This document shows, piece by piece, positions 9,178 through 17,824 of a stretch of DNA of 64,000 bases. Below the pieces are notes generated by a model. That model was not told where the DNA came from. It saw only the letters and a program-made list of their open reading frames with translations, and searched no databases. Every line of letters starts with the position of its first letter. The stretch's first letter is position 1. Made by a program: the position numbers and the translations under genes. The DNA is from Flavobacterium piscis (GTDB taxonomy: Bacteria > Bacteroidota > Bacteroidia > Flavobacteriales > Flavobacteriaceae): the NCBI RefSeq assembly GCF_001686925.1, contig NZ_LVEN01000042.1, positions 429,471 to 493,470 of the forward strand. The letters are read 5' to 3'.

Positions 9178-9660
9178 CTATGGAATCTGTGGAATAAAAT
9201 TATTTGAATTGAATAGTTCTTCAATTTTTTTGTGGCGATATTCAAAAATAGATTTCAGTTTATTTTTTACCATTATCTTATTGGCGAGTTGGCCTAAGAA
9301 ACCAAATGGTAGAGCATAATGTACAACATCAGTCATTTTTGTGCCGGTTTCAGTTTTTTCAAAAAAGTGTTTGTGATGCCATAATGCATAAGGCCCAAAA
9401 CGCTGCTCGTCTACAAAATATTGGTTTTCTGATGAAATTGTTATGATGGTCATCCAATTTATTTTGATGCCCAAAAGTGGTTTTAAAGTATAGGTAATCA
9501 CTTGTCCGGGATACATTCGTTTGCCATCAAAATCCTCAATTACGAAACTCATATCGTCAGGTGTTATCTCTTGCAGGTTTTGTGGACTCGAGAAAAAGTC
9601 CCAACATTTTTCGATACTGGCGTTTAAGTGTTGTACAGTTTCTAGTTTATATACTTTCAT
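9178..9660 (-). CDS. SRPBCC family ligand-binding protein
   Basis: A 160-aa START/Bet v1-like (SRPBCC) protein, beginning MKVYKLETVQHLNASIEKCWDFFSSPQNLQEITP, the typical first strand and helix. The central part FVDEQRFGPYALWHHKHFFEKTETGTKMTDVVHYALPFG matches the cyclase/dehydrase-like group found with photolyase and TIGR01777 genes. Its ligand is unknown. It lies between crtZ and the photolyase gene, all on the minus strand, with a repeat-filled 190-bp gap upstream, so it may have its own promoter. Cytosolic. Confidence 0.8.
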   Translation of the reverse strand: MKVYKLETVQHLNASIEKCWDFFSSPQNLQEITPDDMSFVIEDFDGKRMYPGQVITYTLKPLLGIKINWMTIITISSENQYFVDEQRFGPYALWHHKHFFEKTETGTKMTDVVHYALPFGFLGQLANKIMVKNKLKSIFEYRHKKIEELFNSNNFIPQIP

Positions 9661-9695
9661 AAAATCGATTTACTTTTTACTCGTTGGTTATTTTT

Positions 9696-9830
9696 TAACA
9701 CATAGAAACATAAATTTCGAATGATCAAAAAAGACGTTTCACTTATCTAAATGCACATAGCTATGTGTAAATAATGTATTATTTATTTTAATCTTCTTTA
9801 AAAAGAAAAAATCTATGTTTCTATGTGTTA
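9696..9830. repeat. inverted repeat with CACATAG core
   Basis: TAACACATAGAAACATA (9696-9712) is the exact complement of 9814-9830. Between them is the palindrome CACATAGCTATGTG (9754-9767), built from the same CACATAG word. It lies between the SRPBCC gene and crtZ. No coding capacity is seen. Confidence 0.75.
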
Positions 9831-9849
9831 ATTTTTTTTTACGAAAGGT

Positions 9850-10290
9850 TTACATTTTATAATATTTAAAGGGCACGAATAACATCCCGAAACATTCTCC
9901 GTGTTCTTTTCCTAAATGTTTGTGATGTATTTTATGCGCTTTTCGGAGGCCAATTAAGTATTTATTTTTGGTGTTTTTGAACCATTTAAAACGCTGATGA
10001 ATTAAAACATCGTGAATTAAGAAATAGCAAGCTCCGTAAGTGGTGACGCCGCAAGCGATGAAAAATAAATAATTGAATCCGCCCTGAACGCCAAAATAGA
10101 AAAGAACAATACTGGGAATGGCGAAAATGACAAAGAAAATATCGTTGCGCTCAAAAGTATCTTCGTATTTGGGTTGATGATGATCTTCGTGAAAATACCA
10201 CATAAGTCCGTGCATGATGTACTTGTGCGTGAACCAAGTAACACATTCCATGAAGAGAAAAACGCCTAAAAAGATTAAAAAAGAAATCAT
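9850..10290 (-). CDS. crtZ: beta-carotene hydroxylase (CrtZ-type)
   Basis: A 146-aa membrane di-iron hydroxylase of the fatty-acid-hydroxylase superfamily that adds 3-hydroxyl groups to beta-ionone rings, giving zeaxanthin from beta-carotene. The histidine clusters are HKYIMH, HEDHH, HDVLIH and HKIHHKH, in the spacing of CrtZ. Four hydrophobic stretches alternate with them. It follows crtI-crtB on the same strand with a 129-bp gap holding a short inverted repeat (CGAGGAA/TTCCTCG). No lycopene cyclase is in the window, so the ring-forming step must be encoded elsewhere. Confidence 0.88.
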   Translation of the reverse strand: MISFLIFLGVFLFMECVTWFTHKYIMHGLMWYFHEDHHQPKYEDTFERNDIFFVIFAIPSIVLFYFGVQGGFNYLFFIACGVTTYGACYFLIHDVLIHQRFKWFKNTKNKYLIGLRKAHKIHHKHLGKEHGECFGMLFVPFKYYKM

Positions 10291-10419
10291 TTTTTATGTT
10301 TTGAGTTATTAAACTTATTGCTCTGGTCGAGTAACGAGGAATCTCACTATTATAGATGTAAAGTTTGATTTAGCAAATGTGGTTGCTTTGTTCCTCGCAA
10401 TGACATACAAGCTGTGAAT

Positions 10420-11259
10420 CTAAACCAGTTTCAACTTGTAAGTTACAAAAGATTGTGCTAAAAGCCCGGCTTTTGTATAATTAGAAACTCTGATTCTGGA
10501 ACTTCCAATTTCGTAATACGGTGTGTTTTTTAGTTTTTTTAGTAACTTTTTGTAATAGATATAAGCGGTATAAACCCCAAATTGTGCTTCGATAGGCAAT
10601 TTTACAATTCCCTGATAAGCAATTCTGAAATCTTCTTCGATTTCGTTGATGATCGTGATTTTGGCATTTTCATCAAAAGAATTTAAATCGACTCCGGGAA
10701 AGTAGTTTCGGTTTAAAACCAAATTATCATCTTTAAGATCCCGCAAGAAATTAACTTTCTGAAATGCCGATCCCAAACTCATGGCTTCGTTTTTTAGCTG
10801 CTCGTATTTTTGTTCATTTCCTTTTACAAAAACCTTAAGACACATTAAACCCACAACATCTGCAGATCCGTAAATATAATCTTCATACTCAGTTTGAGAG
10901 TTGTAGGTGGATTTGATGAGGTCTAGTTTCATGCTTTTAAGGAAAGCCTGCACAAGATCGTCGGTAATATTGTATTCCTTTACGGTATGCTGAAAAGAGT
11001 TGAGAATAGGGTTTAAGCTAATGCCAAACTCAACGGCTTTGTAATATTCTTTTTCGAAATCATTAATAAGATTTTCTTTGTCGTACTCATGAAATGAATC
11101 GACAATTTCGTCAGCAAAACGAACGAATCCGTAAATGCTGTAAATCGCTTCACGAATGCTTGGTGAAAGCATTTTTACCGCTAACGAAAAGGATGTACTG
11201 TAGTTTTGGGTGACCAATTTGCTACATTTGAAAGAAACGGTGTCGAATAGTGATTTCAT
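10420..11259 (-). CDS. crtB: phytoene synthase
   Basis: A 279-aa trans-isoprenyl diphosphate synthase-like enzyme that joins two geranylgeranyl diphosphate molecules into phytoene. Both Asp-rich magnesium-binding motifs are present: DEIVD at residues 50-54 and RDLKDD later (FLRDLKDDNLVLNRNYFP). Length is typical of the Bacteroidota enzymes. The start lies 3 bp from the crtI stop, which shows translational coupling. Cytosolic or membrane-peripheral. A squalene synthase is unlikely because of the CrtI partner. Confidence 0.93.
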   Translation of the reverse strand: MKSLFDTVSFKCSKLVTQNYSTSFSLAVKMLSPSIREAIYSIYGFVRFADEIVDSFHEYDKENLINDFEKEYYKAVEFGISLNPILNSFQHTVKEYNITDDLVQAFLKSMKLDLIKSTYNSQTEYEDYIYGSADVVGLMCLKVFVKGNEQKYEQLKNEAMSLGSAFQKVNFLRDLKDDNLVLNRNYFPGVDLNSFDENAKITIINEIEEDFRIAYQGIVKLPIEAQFGVYTAYIYYKKLLKKLKNTPYYEIGSSRIRVSNYTKAGLLAQSFVTYKLKLV

Positions 11260-11262
11260 TTT

Positions 11263-12729
11263 TTAAGATCTAAAAGATTTTTGAATTAACTCGGCTACTA
11301 GTTTTCCTGAAATTAAAGCAGGCGGAACACCTGGGCCAGGAACTGTTAATTGTCCTGTAAAATATAAATTACGAACTTTTTTACTTTTTAGTTTTGGTCG
11401 TAAAAAAGCCGTTTGCAATAAGGTATTGGCCATTCCGTAAGCATTTCCTTTGTAAGCGTTATAATCGGTTGCAAAGTCATTCTTACAAAATGATCTCTTA
11501 AAGATAATGTTATTTTTAATTTTTTGTTGTGTAAGCTGCTCAAAACGTGTAATGATTTTTTCGAAGTATTCTTCTCTAAGTGCTTCACTGTCATGTATTC
11601 CTGGAGCTAAAGGAATAAGGAAGAAACCGCTTTCTTTGCCTTCCGGAGCTGCAGTGTGATCTGTTTTTGACGGAAAGTTGGCATAAAACAAAGGGGCGTC
11701 AGGCCATTTTGGCTCATCGTAAATATCTGCTGCATGCTGATTAAAATCGACATCAAAAAATAAAGCGTGATGCGAAATGTTTTCTATTTTCTTGTCAAAA
11801 CCAACAAAAAATAAAAGTGATGATGGAGCAAAAACGCGGCTTTCCCAATATTTTTCAGAATAGGCGCGGTGTTCGATATCTAATAAAGTTTCGGTATGAT
11901 GATAATCTGCTCCGCTTAAAATGATATCTGCTTTTACGCTTTTTCCATTAATGACAATTCCTGTTGCAGTTTTATTCTCGACTACTATTTTTTCGATAGC
12001 AGCATCGGTTTCTATTGTAACTCCAAGTTCCAAAGCCAGTTTTTCGATACCGCGAACAACGTCGAACATTCCGGTTTTTGGGTGCCAGGTTCCTAAGCCA
12101 AAATCAGCATAATTCATAAAATTATAGAATGATGGTGTTTTGGTAGGTTTTGCACCCAGAAATAAAACGGGAAACTCCAAAATCTGAATCAGTCTTTGGT
12201 TTTTAAATTTCTTACGGATATCGTTACTTACGGTGCTAAAAAACTGATTGAGTTTTAAAGTGGTTTCCACGGTAATTAATTCCAGAGGAGAAACTCCCGG
12301 ACGATATACCAAATCCTTAATTGCAATATCATAATTGCTTTTGGCTTGTTTGATGAAAATTTCAAGTTCGTGACCGCTTCCTTTTTCTATGCTTTCAAAA
12401 GTGGTTTTTATTTCTTCGAGATTATCATAAATGCTAATAAAATCATCTACTCCAAAATAAACCCTGTAAGCTGGATTTAGTTTGATAAGCTCGTAATAAT
12501 CAGTTGTTTGTTTGTTGAAATCATTAAAAAAACGTTCAAAAACATCTGGCATCCAGTACCAGCTTGGTCCCATGTCAAAGGTGAAACCTTCTTTTTTAAA
12601 CTGTCTTGCCCTGCCGCCAATAGATTCATTTTTTTCATATATAGTCACCTTGTTCCCTTGTTGTGCCAGGTAACATGAAGCGGCTAAAGCAGAGAAGCCT
12701 GATCCTATTATTGCTATTGTTTTTTTCAT
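11263..12729 (-). CDS. crtI: phytoene desaturase
   Basis: A 488-aa FAD-dependent carotenoid desaturase that introduces double bonds into phytoene, usually to lycopene. The dinucleotide-binding motif IAIIGSGFSALAASCYLAQQG is at residues 5-25, followed by GGRARQ, and the C-terminal carotenoid-dehydrogenase signature is FTGQLTVPGPGVPPALISGKL. First gene of the crtI-crtB unit, with a TACATTTG -7 box just upstream in the gap after the CarH-like regulator gene. Light control through that regulator is an inference. Confidence 0.93.
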   Translation of the reverse strand: MKKTIAIIGSGFSALAASCYLAQQGNKVTIYEKNESIGGRARQFKKEGFTFDMGPSWYWMPDVFERFFNDFNKQTTDYYELIKLNPAYRVYFGVDDFISIYDNLEEIKTTFESIEKGSGHELEIFIKQAKSNYDIAIKDLVYRPGVSPLELITVETTLKLNQFFSTVSNDIRKKFKNQRLIQILEFPVLFLGAKPTKTPSFYNFMNYADFGLGTWHPKTGMFDVVRGIEKLALELGVTIETDAAIEKIVVENKTATGIVINGKSVKADIILSGADYHHTETLLDIEHRAYSEKYWESRVFAPSSLLFFVGFDKKIENISHHALFFDVDFNQHAADIYDEPKWPDAPLFYANFPSKTDHTAAPEGKESGFFLIPLAPGIHDSEALREEYFEKIITRFEQLTQQKIKNNIIFKRSFCKNDFATDYNAYKGNAYGMANTLLQTAFLRPKLKSKKVRNLYFTGQLTVPGPGVPPALISGKLVAELIQKSFRS

Positions 12730-12737
12730 TTGTTTAA

Positions 12738-12745
12738 CAAATGTA
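12738..12745 (-). promoter_or_regulatory. crtI promoter -7 box (TACATTTG)
   Basis: Perfect TAnnTTTG match 8 bp upstream of the crtI ATG. Two near-direct repeats, TTTGTTAAA and TTTGTTTAAA, written on the minus strand at 12733-12741 and 12753-12762, flank it about one helical turn x2 apart and could be regulator half-sites. Confidence 0.65.
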
Positions 12746-12767
12746 CAAAAACTTTAAACAAAATAGA

Positions 12768-13667
12768 TTATAGCATACTAATTGTTTCTTCCATAGAATT
12801 AAAAATTCGTATTCTTTCCGGTAGAAGTCCCTGGTCAATGTTTTCGACCATATTACCCATAAGCCAAATTTCGTTGTTTTTTTGAAGTAATTTTTGTCCC
12901 ATAGATTTTACATATTGATTGATAACACTGCGATCCGGCTGCACTGTCATGAAGGATATAAATGTAATATTCTCAAAATGTTTGGTTAAATCCTGAAGGT
13001 TTTCAATTGGCATACTTTCGCCCAAATAAATCGTTTTGTAGCCATGGGATAAAATTTCATATTGCAGGTACAACAAACCTATTTGGTGAATTTCGTTTAG
13101 CGGTAAGGAAAGCACAAAAATTCTATTGGTTTTACTTGGTTTTAATATTTGAAGACTTTCGGTATAGATTAATATTTTTTGTTTGATCAAATGACTCATG
13201 AAATGTTCATTTGCAGGAGTTATGGTTTCTGATTGCCATAATAGTCCCAGCTCTTTCAATAAAGGAAGAAAATGATCTTTGAAAACTTCTTTGAATGATT
13301 TTTCAGAGATCAGCCAATCGAAAGTATTGAAGAATATTTCCTGATCAAAATTCATCATCGCCATCTTGAATGAAGTTATGGCGTAATTCTGAGAATTTTT
13401 CTTCGAAATAATTTCGCGAACCAATTGCGGGATTTTTTCTTCGGGATAGGTGGCAATTTTAGAGATTTTATATCCGTATTCGTGTAATAAAGTAATGTTT
13501 AAAAGCTTCTGTAGATTTTGTAGGTTATAGAGTCTAATGTTGGTGTCAGTTCGCATTGGCTCCAGGATGTTGTATCTCTTCTCCCAGATACGAATGGTGT
13601 GTGCTTTTATTCCTGATAAGTTTTCGAGGTCTTTTATGCTGAAAACAGTCTTAATATTGTTTATCAT
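12768..13667 (-). CDS. MerR-family regulator with B12-binding domain, CarH/LitR-like
   Basis: A 299-aa protein with an N-terminal MerR helix-turn-helix (VFSIKDLENLSGIKAHTIRIWEKRYNILEP, residues 8-37), a four-helix bundle and a C-terminal cobalamin-binding Rossmann domain. The light-sensing signature of CarH, W-x9-EH, is intact as W144 and E154-H155. The lower-axial-ligand motif ExHxxG is E192/H194/G197. In Thermus and Myxococcus, CarH binds adenosylcobalamin, represses carotenoid genes in the dark and is released by light. It lies directly upstream of crtI on the same strand, the expected target. A B12-independent CarA-like role is less likely given the intact His. Confidence 0.88.
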   Translation of the reverse strand: MINNIKTVFSIKDLENLSGIKAHTIRIWEKRYNILEPMRTDTNIRLYNLQNLQKLLNITLLHEYGYKISKIATYPEEKIPQLVREIISKKNSQNYAITSFKMAMMNFDQEIFFNTFDWLISEKSFKEVFKDHFLPLLKELGLLWQSETITPANEHFMSHLIKQKILIYTESLQILKPSKTNRIFVLSLPLNEIHQIGLLYLQYEILSHGYKTIYLGESMPIENLQDLTKHFENITFISFMTVQPDRSVINQYVKSMGQKLLQKNNEIWLMGNMVENIDQGLLPERIRIFNSMEETISML

Positions 13668-13685
13668 TACTGGCTATTTGGTGAA

Positions 13686-13693
13686 CAAAAATA
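13686..13693 (-). promoter_or_regulatory. promoter -7 box of the MerR/CarH-like gene (TATTTTTG)
   Basis: TAnnTTTG match 18 bp upstream of the regulator's ATG, giving a short leader of about 13 nt. Confidence 0.55.
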
Positions 13694-13738
13694 GAATAAA
13701 ATCTGAAAAAAGATTTAAAACTTCGCTAAAATGATAGA

Positions 13739-14701
13739 TTACGAAAGGTCTACTAATTTATAATGGTTTAATTTGTCTAAGTGCAGGATTGTTTTAGAGT
13801 TGTTTTTACTTCTGTTGTACATGGTTTCGAATTTGGCTCCGTAAACAATTTCATTAAAAGTATACGATGTTCTGGCAGCAACTGTATTGCTATACATATT
13901 ATCGAATGTTGTAATGAATACTAATATTTCGCCGTGGACTTTTTTGAAATCATCTTCGGTAAAATTATATAACGGACTGTCTTCTGTAATGGGGTGTACC
14001 AAAGTCCAGCTCAATGATAGTGCATTGATTTTGTCTAATTCAAGATTCAGGTTGTAGAATTTATTGGTTTGTACGCCATTTTCTTCCAAGCTCATTCCCA
14101 GTGTTACTTTTGCTGTTGCATCTGTAAAATTGGTATTTTTAAAAGGTACAAGTCGTATCATTAATCCTTTGCTTTCGCCATAAGGTGTTATTAGGGCATT
14201 ATCTGCAAATTTTAAAAAAGCTGTTGGTTTACTGAATCTTCCAAAAAATAAACCTGTTGCAATGGCAAAACTTAATAAACCTATTAAAGCTTCGGCTGCT
14301 GATAATGCACTGGTTAAAAAACCTGTTGGGCTAATGTGTCCGTAACCTACCGTGGTAAAAGTTTGCGCACTGAAAAAATAGGCTTGGCCAAATTGGGTTA
14401 AAACACTTTGAGATTGTTCGATTCCGTCCAGATGTTCGATACCAATGGCGTAGTAAATAATGGCAAAAATAAAATTGAGCACAATATAAAAAATAAACAA
14501 AATCGACATGAATTTCCAGTTGGGCATGTCGATCATGGTATGGTACCAACTAATGCGGCGAAAAAAATGCATGCCCCTTTTTTCGATATTGGGAGTCCCG
14601 TCCTTGTTTACAAATCTTCCTCCGTAGCTGTTTGCATTGGCTCCAAAACCGGAGTTTTTATCGGTTTGTGCTTTGTGATTTATCTTTTTTAAAAGTGCCA
14701 T
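13739..14701 (-). CDS. inward-rectifier potassium channel (KirBac type)
   Basis: A 320-aa prokaryotic Kir channel. A slide helix (FRRISWYHTMIDMPNW) leads into the outer helix (FMSILFIFYIVLNFIFAIIYYAIG), a pore loop with selectivity filter TTVGYGH, and the inner helix (GLLSFAIATGLFFGRFSKP). The C-terminal 180 residues form the cytoplasmic immunoglobulin-like Kir domain, which gates the channel in response to ligands. Located in the inner membrane, passing K+. Monocistronic: its own TACATTTG box lies upstream and a terminator for the preceding gene intervenes. Confidence 0.93.
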   Translation of the reverse strand: MALLKKINHKAQTDKNSGFGANANSYGGRFVNKDGTPNIEKRGMHFFRRISWYHTMIDMPNWKFMSILFIFYIVLNFIFAIIYYAIGIEHLDGIEQSQSVLTQFGQAYFFSAQTFTTVGYGHISPTGFLTSALSAAEALIGLLSFAIATGLFFGRFSKPTAFLKFADNALITPYGESKGLMIRLVPFKNTNFTDATAKVTLGMSLEENGVQTNKFYNLNLELDKINALSLSWTLVHPITEDSPLYNFTEDDFKKVHGEILVFITTFDNMYSNTVAARTSYTFNEIVYGAKFETMYNRSKNNSKTILHLDKLNHYKLVDLS

Positions 14702-14721
14702 TAAAAGTTGGGTTTAAAGGG

Positions 14722-14729
14722 CAAATGTA
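14722..14729 (-). promoter_or_regulatory. Kir channel promoter -7 box (TACATTTG)
   Basis: Perfect TAnnTTTG 20 bp upstream of the Kir ATG, placed after the TPR-gene terminator. Confidence 0.65.
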
Positions 14730-14770
14730 AGGATAACTTTGAGATGAAATTAGGTCCGTTTTTTTTGAAT

Positions 14771-14811
14771 AAAAAAAGCAATCTGTAAATATCAATTTTA
14801 CAGATTGCTTT
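14771..14811 (-). terminator. rho-independent terminator of the TPR gene
   Basis: Stem GCAATCTGTAAA with its complement TTTACAGATTGC, short AT loop, then a run of seven T on the minus strand. Confidence 0.85.
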
Positions 14812-14836
14812 AGTATTGAATGCGTTTGATGCTGTT

Positions 14837-15337
14837 TTATTTACAAAAAGTAGCTCTGTTTTTTATGGCACTCTGACTGCCTAATTCGATTGCTTTTGTA
14901 AAATCCTTGCACGCATTTTTTTTATCGCCCATTTTATTATAAGCCAATGCTCTTAAGTTGTAAGCAATATAATCTTTTGGGTTTAAACCAAGTGATGAGG
15001 TACAATCATCTACGGTTTCTTTAAAGTTGTTTAATTTGTAATTTACATTGGCTCTGCCGGTAAAAGCATCTGCGTTCATGGTGTCCAGTTCGATTGTTTT
15101 ACTAAAATCTGCCTGTGCGCCTTTTAGATCGTTGAGTTTAAATTTTGCTACACCACGATTTTGATAAGCTTCGACGAACTTAGAATTCATGCTGATGGCT
15201 TTTGTGTAATCAGCAATTGCGCCTTTTGTGTTGCCGGCTTCGGCTTTTTTCATGGCTTTATCAAAATAGGCCGTTGCGGATTGTGCCCACGCAGAGCAAG
15301 TGATCATAATAAATGACACGATTAAAAAGTGTTTCAT
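14837..15337 (-). CDS. exported tetratricopeptide repeat protein
   Basis: A 166-aa protein with a signal peptide (MKHFLIVSFIMITCSAWAQ) and at least three TPR units: KAMKKAEAGNTKGAIADYTKAIS, QNRGVAKFKLNDLKGAQADFSKTIE and NLRALAYNKMGDKKNACKDFTKAIE. TPRs mediate protein-protein contacts; the partner is unknown. It is probably periplasmic. A strong terminator follows the stop. The upstream gap has TAAATTCG, a one-mismatch -7 box. Confidence 0.85.
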   Translation of the reverse strand: MKHFLIVSFIMITCSAWAQSATAYFDKAMKKAEAGNTKGAIADYTKAISMNSKFVEAYQNRGVAKFKLNDLKGAQADFSKTIELDTMNADAFTGRANVNYKLNNFKETVDDCTSSLGLNPKDYIAYNLRALAYNKMGDKKNACKDFTKAIELGSQSAIKNRATFCK

Positions 15338-15524
15338 AAACCAATTTGGGATTTAGGTTAGTAGGTTAATTAATTTTTGGAAACGAATTTAGTAAAGTTT
15401 TGTTTTGTTGGGAAAGTTCTTTTGTGAAATAACTATTATTTAATTTATTCTTTTTGGATAATTTGTTTTTTGTTGTGTTAAAACATTGGAAACTAGATCT
15501 TTGTTTCTGTTAGAAAAAGATTGT

Positions 15525-16469
15525 TTAATCTGATTTCTTATTACGAACAAACGGATTGGAATTTAGCCTCCAGATATATCCAATTTGTAAATTTCCTGAA
15601 GATAAAGCAATGTTGTTAGTGTCATTGCCTGAGAAAGAAGAAAATATAAGGTTATTGATATATGATAGGCCAAGAGACCAATTTTCTTTATTATAACCAA
15701 CAGATATTCTTGGGAAAAATGTAGGGTAGATTTCTATCTTTTGTTTGCCAAAATCGTTTATTCTTTCAGTACCAAAGTTTACCCCCATAGTTGCTGATCC
15801 GCTGGTAAACCATCTTTTGTTAATTGCCCAGGTATAAGCATAGCCTCCACTTACTCCGAATTGGAAATTGCGTAATGAATTTTTAGATTTGTGTACAAAA
15901 GAGCTGTCAGAACCTATTTTGGTAAAATATACTCCTCCGCCAAGCAAAAAGCTTCCGGCTGATTTTAATTGTCTTTCGTTTTGATTAAAAGCGGCTTTAT
16001 AGGAGAATTTCTTATTATTAAAAACATATTGGCCAAAAGCGCCATATTGCTGAATATTTAAGTCAGGATATAATTGTGTGTTTTTATCCGATTGATCTGA
16101 AGTATAAAAGCCATGATATTTTTGTATAAAAAGGTCTATAATGAACTTTTTCCCGTAATGGTGAATTTGAAAATCAAGTGCTTTGGTTTTTCCTTTTTCA
16201 TCATCTTTCAGGAAACTCAAACTGTGACCGTAGCTTAAATCGATTATGGTATTTTTTATAGCAACTCCAAAACCTAAACTCATCGGTGTATTGGGCATGA
16301 AATTTTTAATTTCTCCATCTGTTTCCTTTTCCATCGAAATAAATTTCATCGATAGATAAGTTCTTAGAGAGACTTTATTGTCAAAAGGTTTAATATACGT
16401 TGTGTCAATCTGCGCCTCGCAAAAATAAGGAAGGAAAAAAAAGAGCAAAAAAGAAAAATATAATTTCAT
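15525..16469 (-). CDS. DUF4421 family outer-membrane protein
   Basis: A 314-aa exported protein (signal peptide ending EAQ near residue 19) with alternating beta-strand pattern and Gly/aromatic turns (e.g. LGFGVAIKNTIIDLSYGHSLSF, RNFQFGVSGGYAYTW, LSYINNLIFSS). This pattern matches DUF4421, a Bacteroidota family predicted to form an outer-membrane beta-barrel. The function is unknown. The gene stands alone between two gaps. Confidence 0.8.
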   Translation of the reverse strand: MKLYFSFLLFFFLPYFCEAQIDTTYIKPFDNKVSLRTYLSMKFISMEKETDGEIKNFMPNTPMSLGFGVAIKNTIIDLSYGHSLSFLKDDEKGKTKALDFQIHHYGKKFIIDLFIQKYHGFYTSDQSDKNTQLYPDLNIQQYGAFGQYVFNNKKFSYKAAFNQNERQLKSAGSFLLGGGVYFTKIGSDSSFVHKSKNSLRNFQFGVSGGYAYTWAINKRWFTSGSATMGVNFGTERINDFGKQKIEIYPTFFPRISVGYNKENWSLGLSYINNLIFSSFSGNDTNNIALSSGNLQIGYIWRLNSNPFVRNKKSD

Positions 16470-16835
16470 TAGGATGTCAAACGGAAAATAAGGCCTCTTA
16501 GTATTTTAGAAAAACCGATTAAAAAGGTTTACAGGGGTTAAAAATAAGACGTAATGAATTGATTTTAGTTACAAAATTTATAATCTAATGTAAATAAAAT
16601 GTGTTTTAGAGTTATTCTATTTGTTTTTATAAAACGATAATTTTATTTAAAAAGGGAGCCATTTCTTAGTTGAGATTTTATTCTAATTTCTTTTCTGCTA
16701 TAATTTTTTATGTAAATTTGATTGGTATCTATTTGTACAGCAATGTTGTAATAGATAGATATACTCAGAAAAAGGAATGTTTTTTTTTCTAAAAATAAAC
16801 GTTTTAATTAGTAACCCCAATAATAATTAAAAGGA
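16470..16835. promoter_or_regulatory. AT-rich intergenic region with one -7 box
   Basis: No gene. TAAATTTG at 16713-16720 on the plus strand is a TAnnTTTG match; if used, the membrane protein gene at 16836 has a leader of about 110 nt. Nothing else recognised. Confidence 0.4.
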
Positions 16836-17822
16836 ATGAGAAAAAATTTTGCCCTTGCTTTTGGTGCGCTCTATATGTTGTTTTTTACAATTCCATTTCC
16901 AATGCTTATCTATTATAGCGTTAATAGTGAATTTGATGTAACTACGCTGAAAGATAAAAATCCGTGGCTGGCTTTGGCTATAGTTTCGATTTCGATAATT
17001 CTTTGGTTGATTGTTTTAATTGGTTATTTCCACAAATGGATTCTTCAGATTTTTATTTCAAAAAGAAACATAGAAAAACTAAAGTCGGGCGGAGTATCGC
17101 GCGAAGCAAAAATTTTAAGCGCTGTAAAAACATCTAAACCCAATGAAAAAATCAATACCTATGAACTTGAACTATCATTTAAAAACCTGGCTGATACAGA
17201 AATTACAAGTAAGACCGTTATTACGGATGCTAAACCTCATCAACGTCGTTTTGAAGCGGGAAAAAAATTAAGTTTAATACTCGACAGAGATGCCAAAGAG
17301 CCTCCGCACTTTATTATTGCCAATACCGAAGTGGGTTTAAATATAGCGAGGATAGCATTTATTGTATTAGGCTGGCTGGTATTTGTGGCTGGAGTAATTG
17401 GTTATTATATTTATTCGTACCGAATCGAAAGTTATGGTATGGGCTGGCGTTTTATAAGTTTTGGTCATCCGCTGATTGTGTGTCCAATGGTGCTTTTGTT
17501 TTTTAGATATCTTCTAAAATTTATTTATAGTAAGCTTACAGTATTAAATGGCAGTTCATCAATGATCAAGTTTAAGGGAATAAAAACCTGGGCTAAATTG
17601 ATTAAAGTAAGCCAAACCGGAACTTATATTAATGATCAGCCCGAGATTCTTTTTCAACTCGAGTACACAGATAACAAACATCATGTTCATCGCAATAGTC
17701 TGAAAAAAGTAATCAGGCTTCTTGAACTCGATATTACCAAACAGGAAAAAATAGAAATTTTTTATCTGCCGGAAAATCCAAATAAAATTGCTTTTGCAAG
17801 CGATTTAAATACTATAGATTAG
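16836..17822 (+). CDS. membrane protein with two DUF3592-like domains
   Basis: A 328-aa integral membrane protein of unknown function. Four hydrophobic segments occur as two pairs (about residues 5-27, 45-67, 170-195, 205-225). Each pair is followed by a soluble beta-rich domain of about 90 residues: GVSREAKILSAVKT...LSLILDRDAKEPPHFII and KTWAKLIKVSQTG...IEIFYLPENPNKIAFA. These resemble DUF3592-type domains and look like an internal duplication. It ends 2 bp before the start codon of the next gene, a lipoprotein. Confidence 0.65.
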   Translation: MRKNFALAFGALYMLFFTIPFPMLIYYSVNSEFDVTTLKDKNPWLALAIVSISIILWLIVLIGYFHKWILQIFISKRNIEKLKSGGVSREAKILSAVKTSKPNEKINTYELELSFKNLADTEITSKTVITDAKPHQRRFEAGKKLSLILDRDAKEPPHFIIANTEVGLNIARIAFIVLGWLVFVAGVIGYYIYSYRIESYGMGWRFISFGHPLIVCPMVLLFFRYLLKFIYSKLTVLNGSSSMIKFKGIKTWAKLIKVSQTGTYINDQPEILFQLEYTDNKHHVHRNSLKKVIRLLELDITKQEKIEIFYLPENPNKIAFASDLNTID

Positions 17823-17824
17823 CA

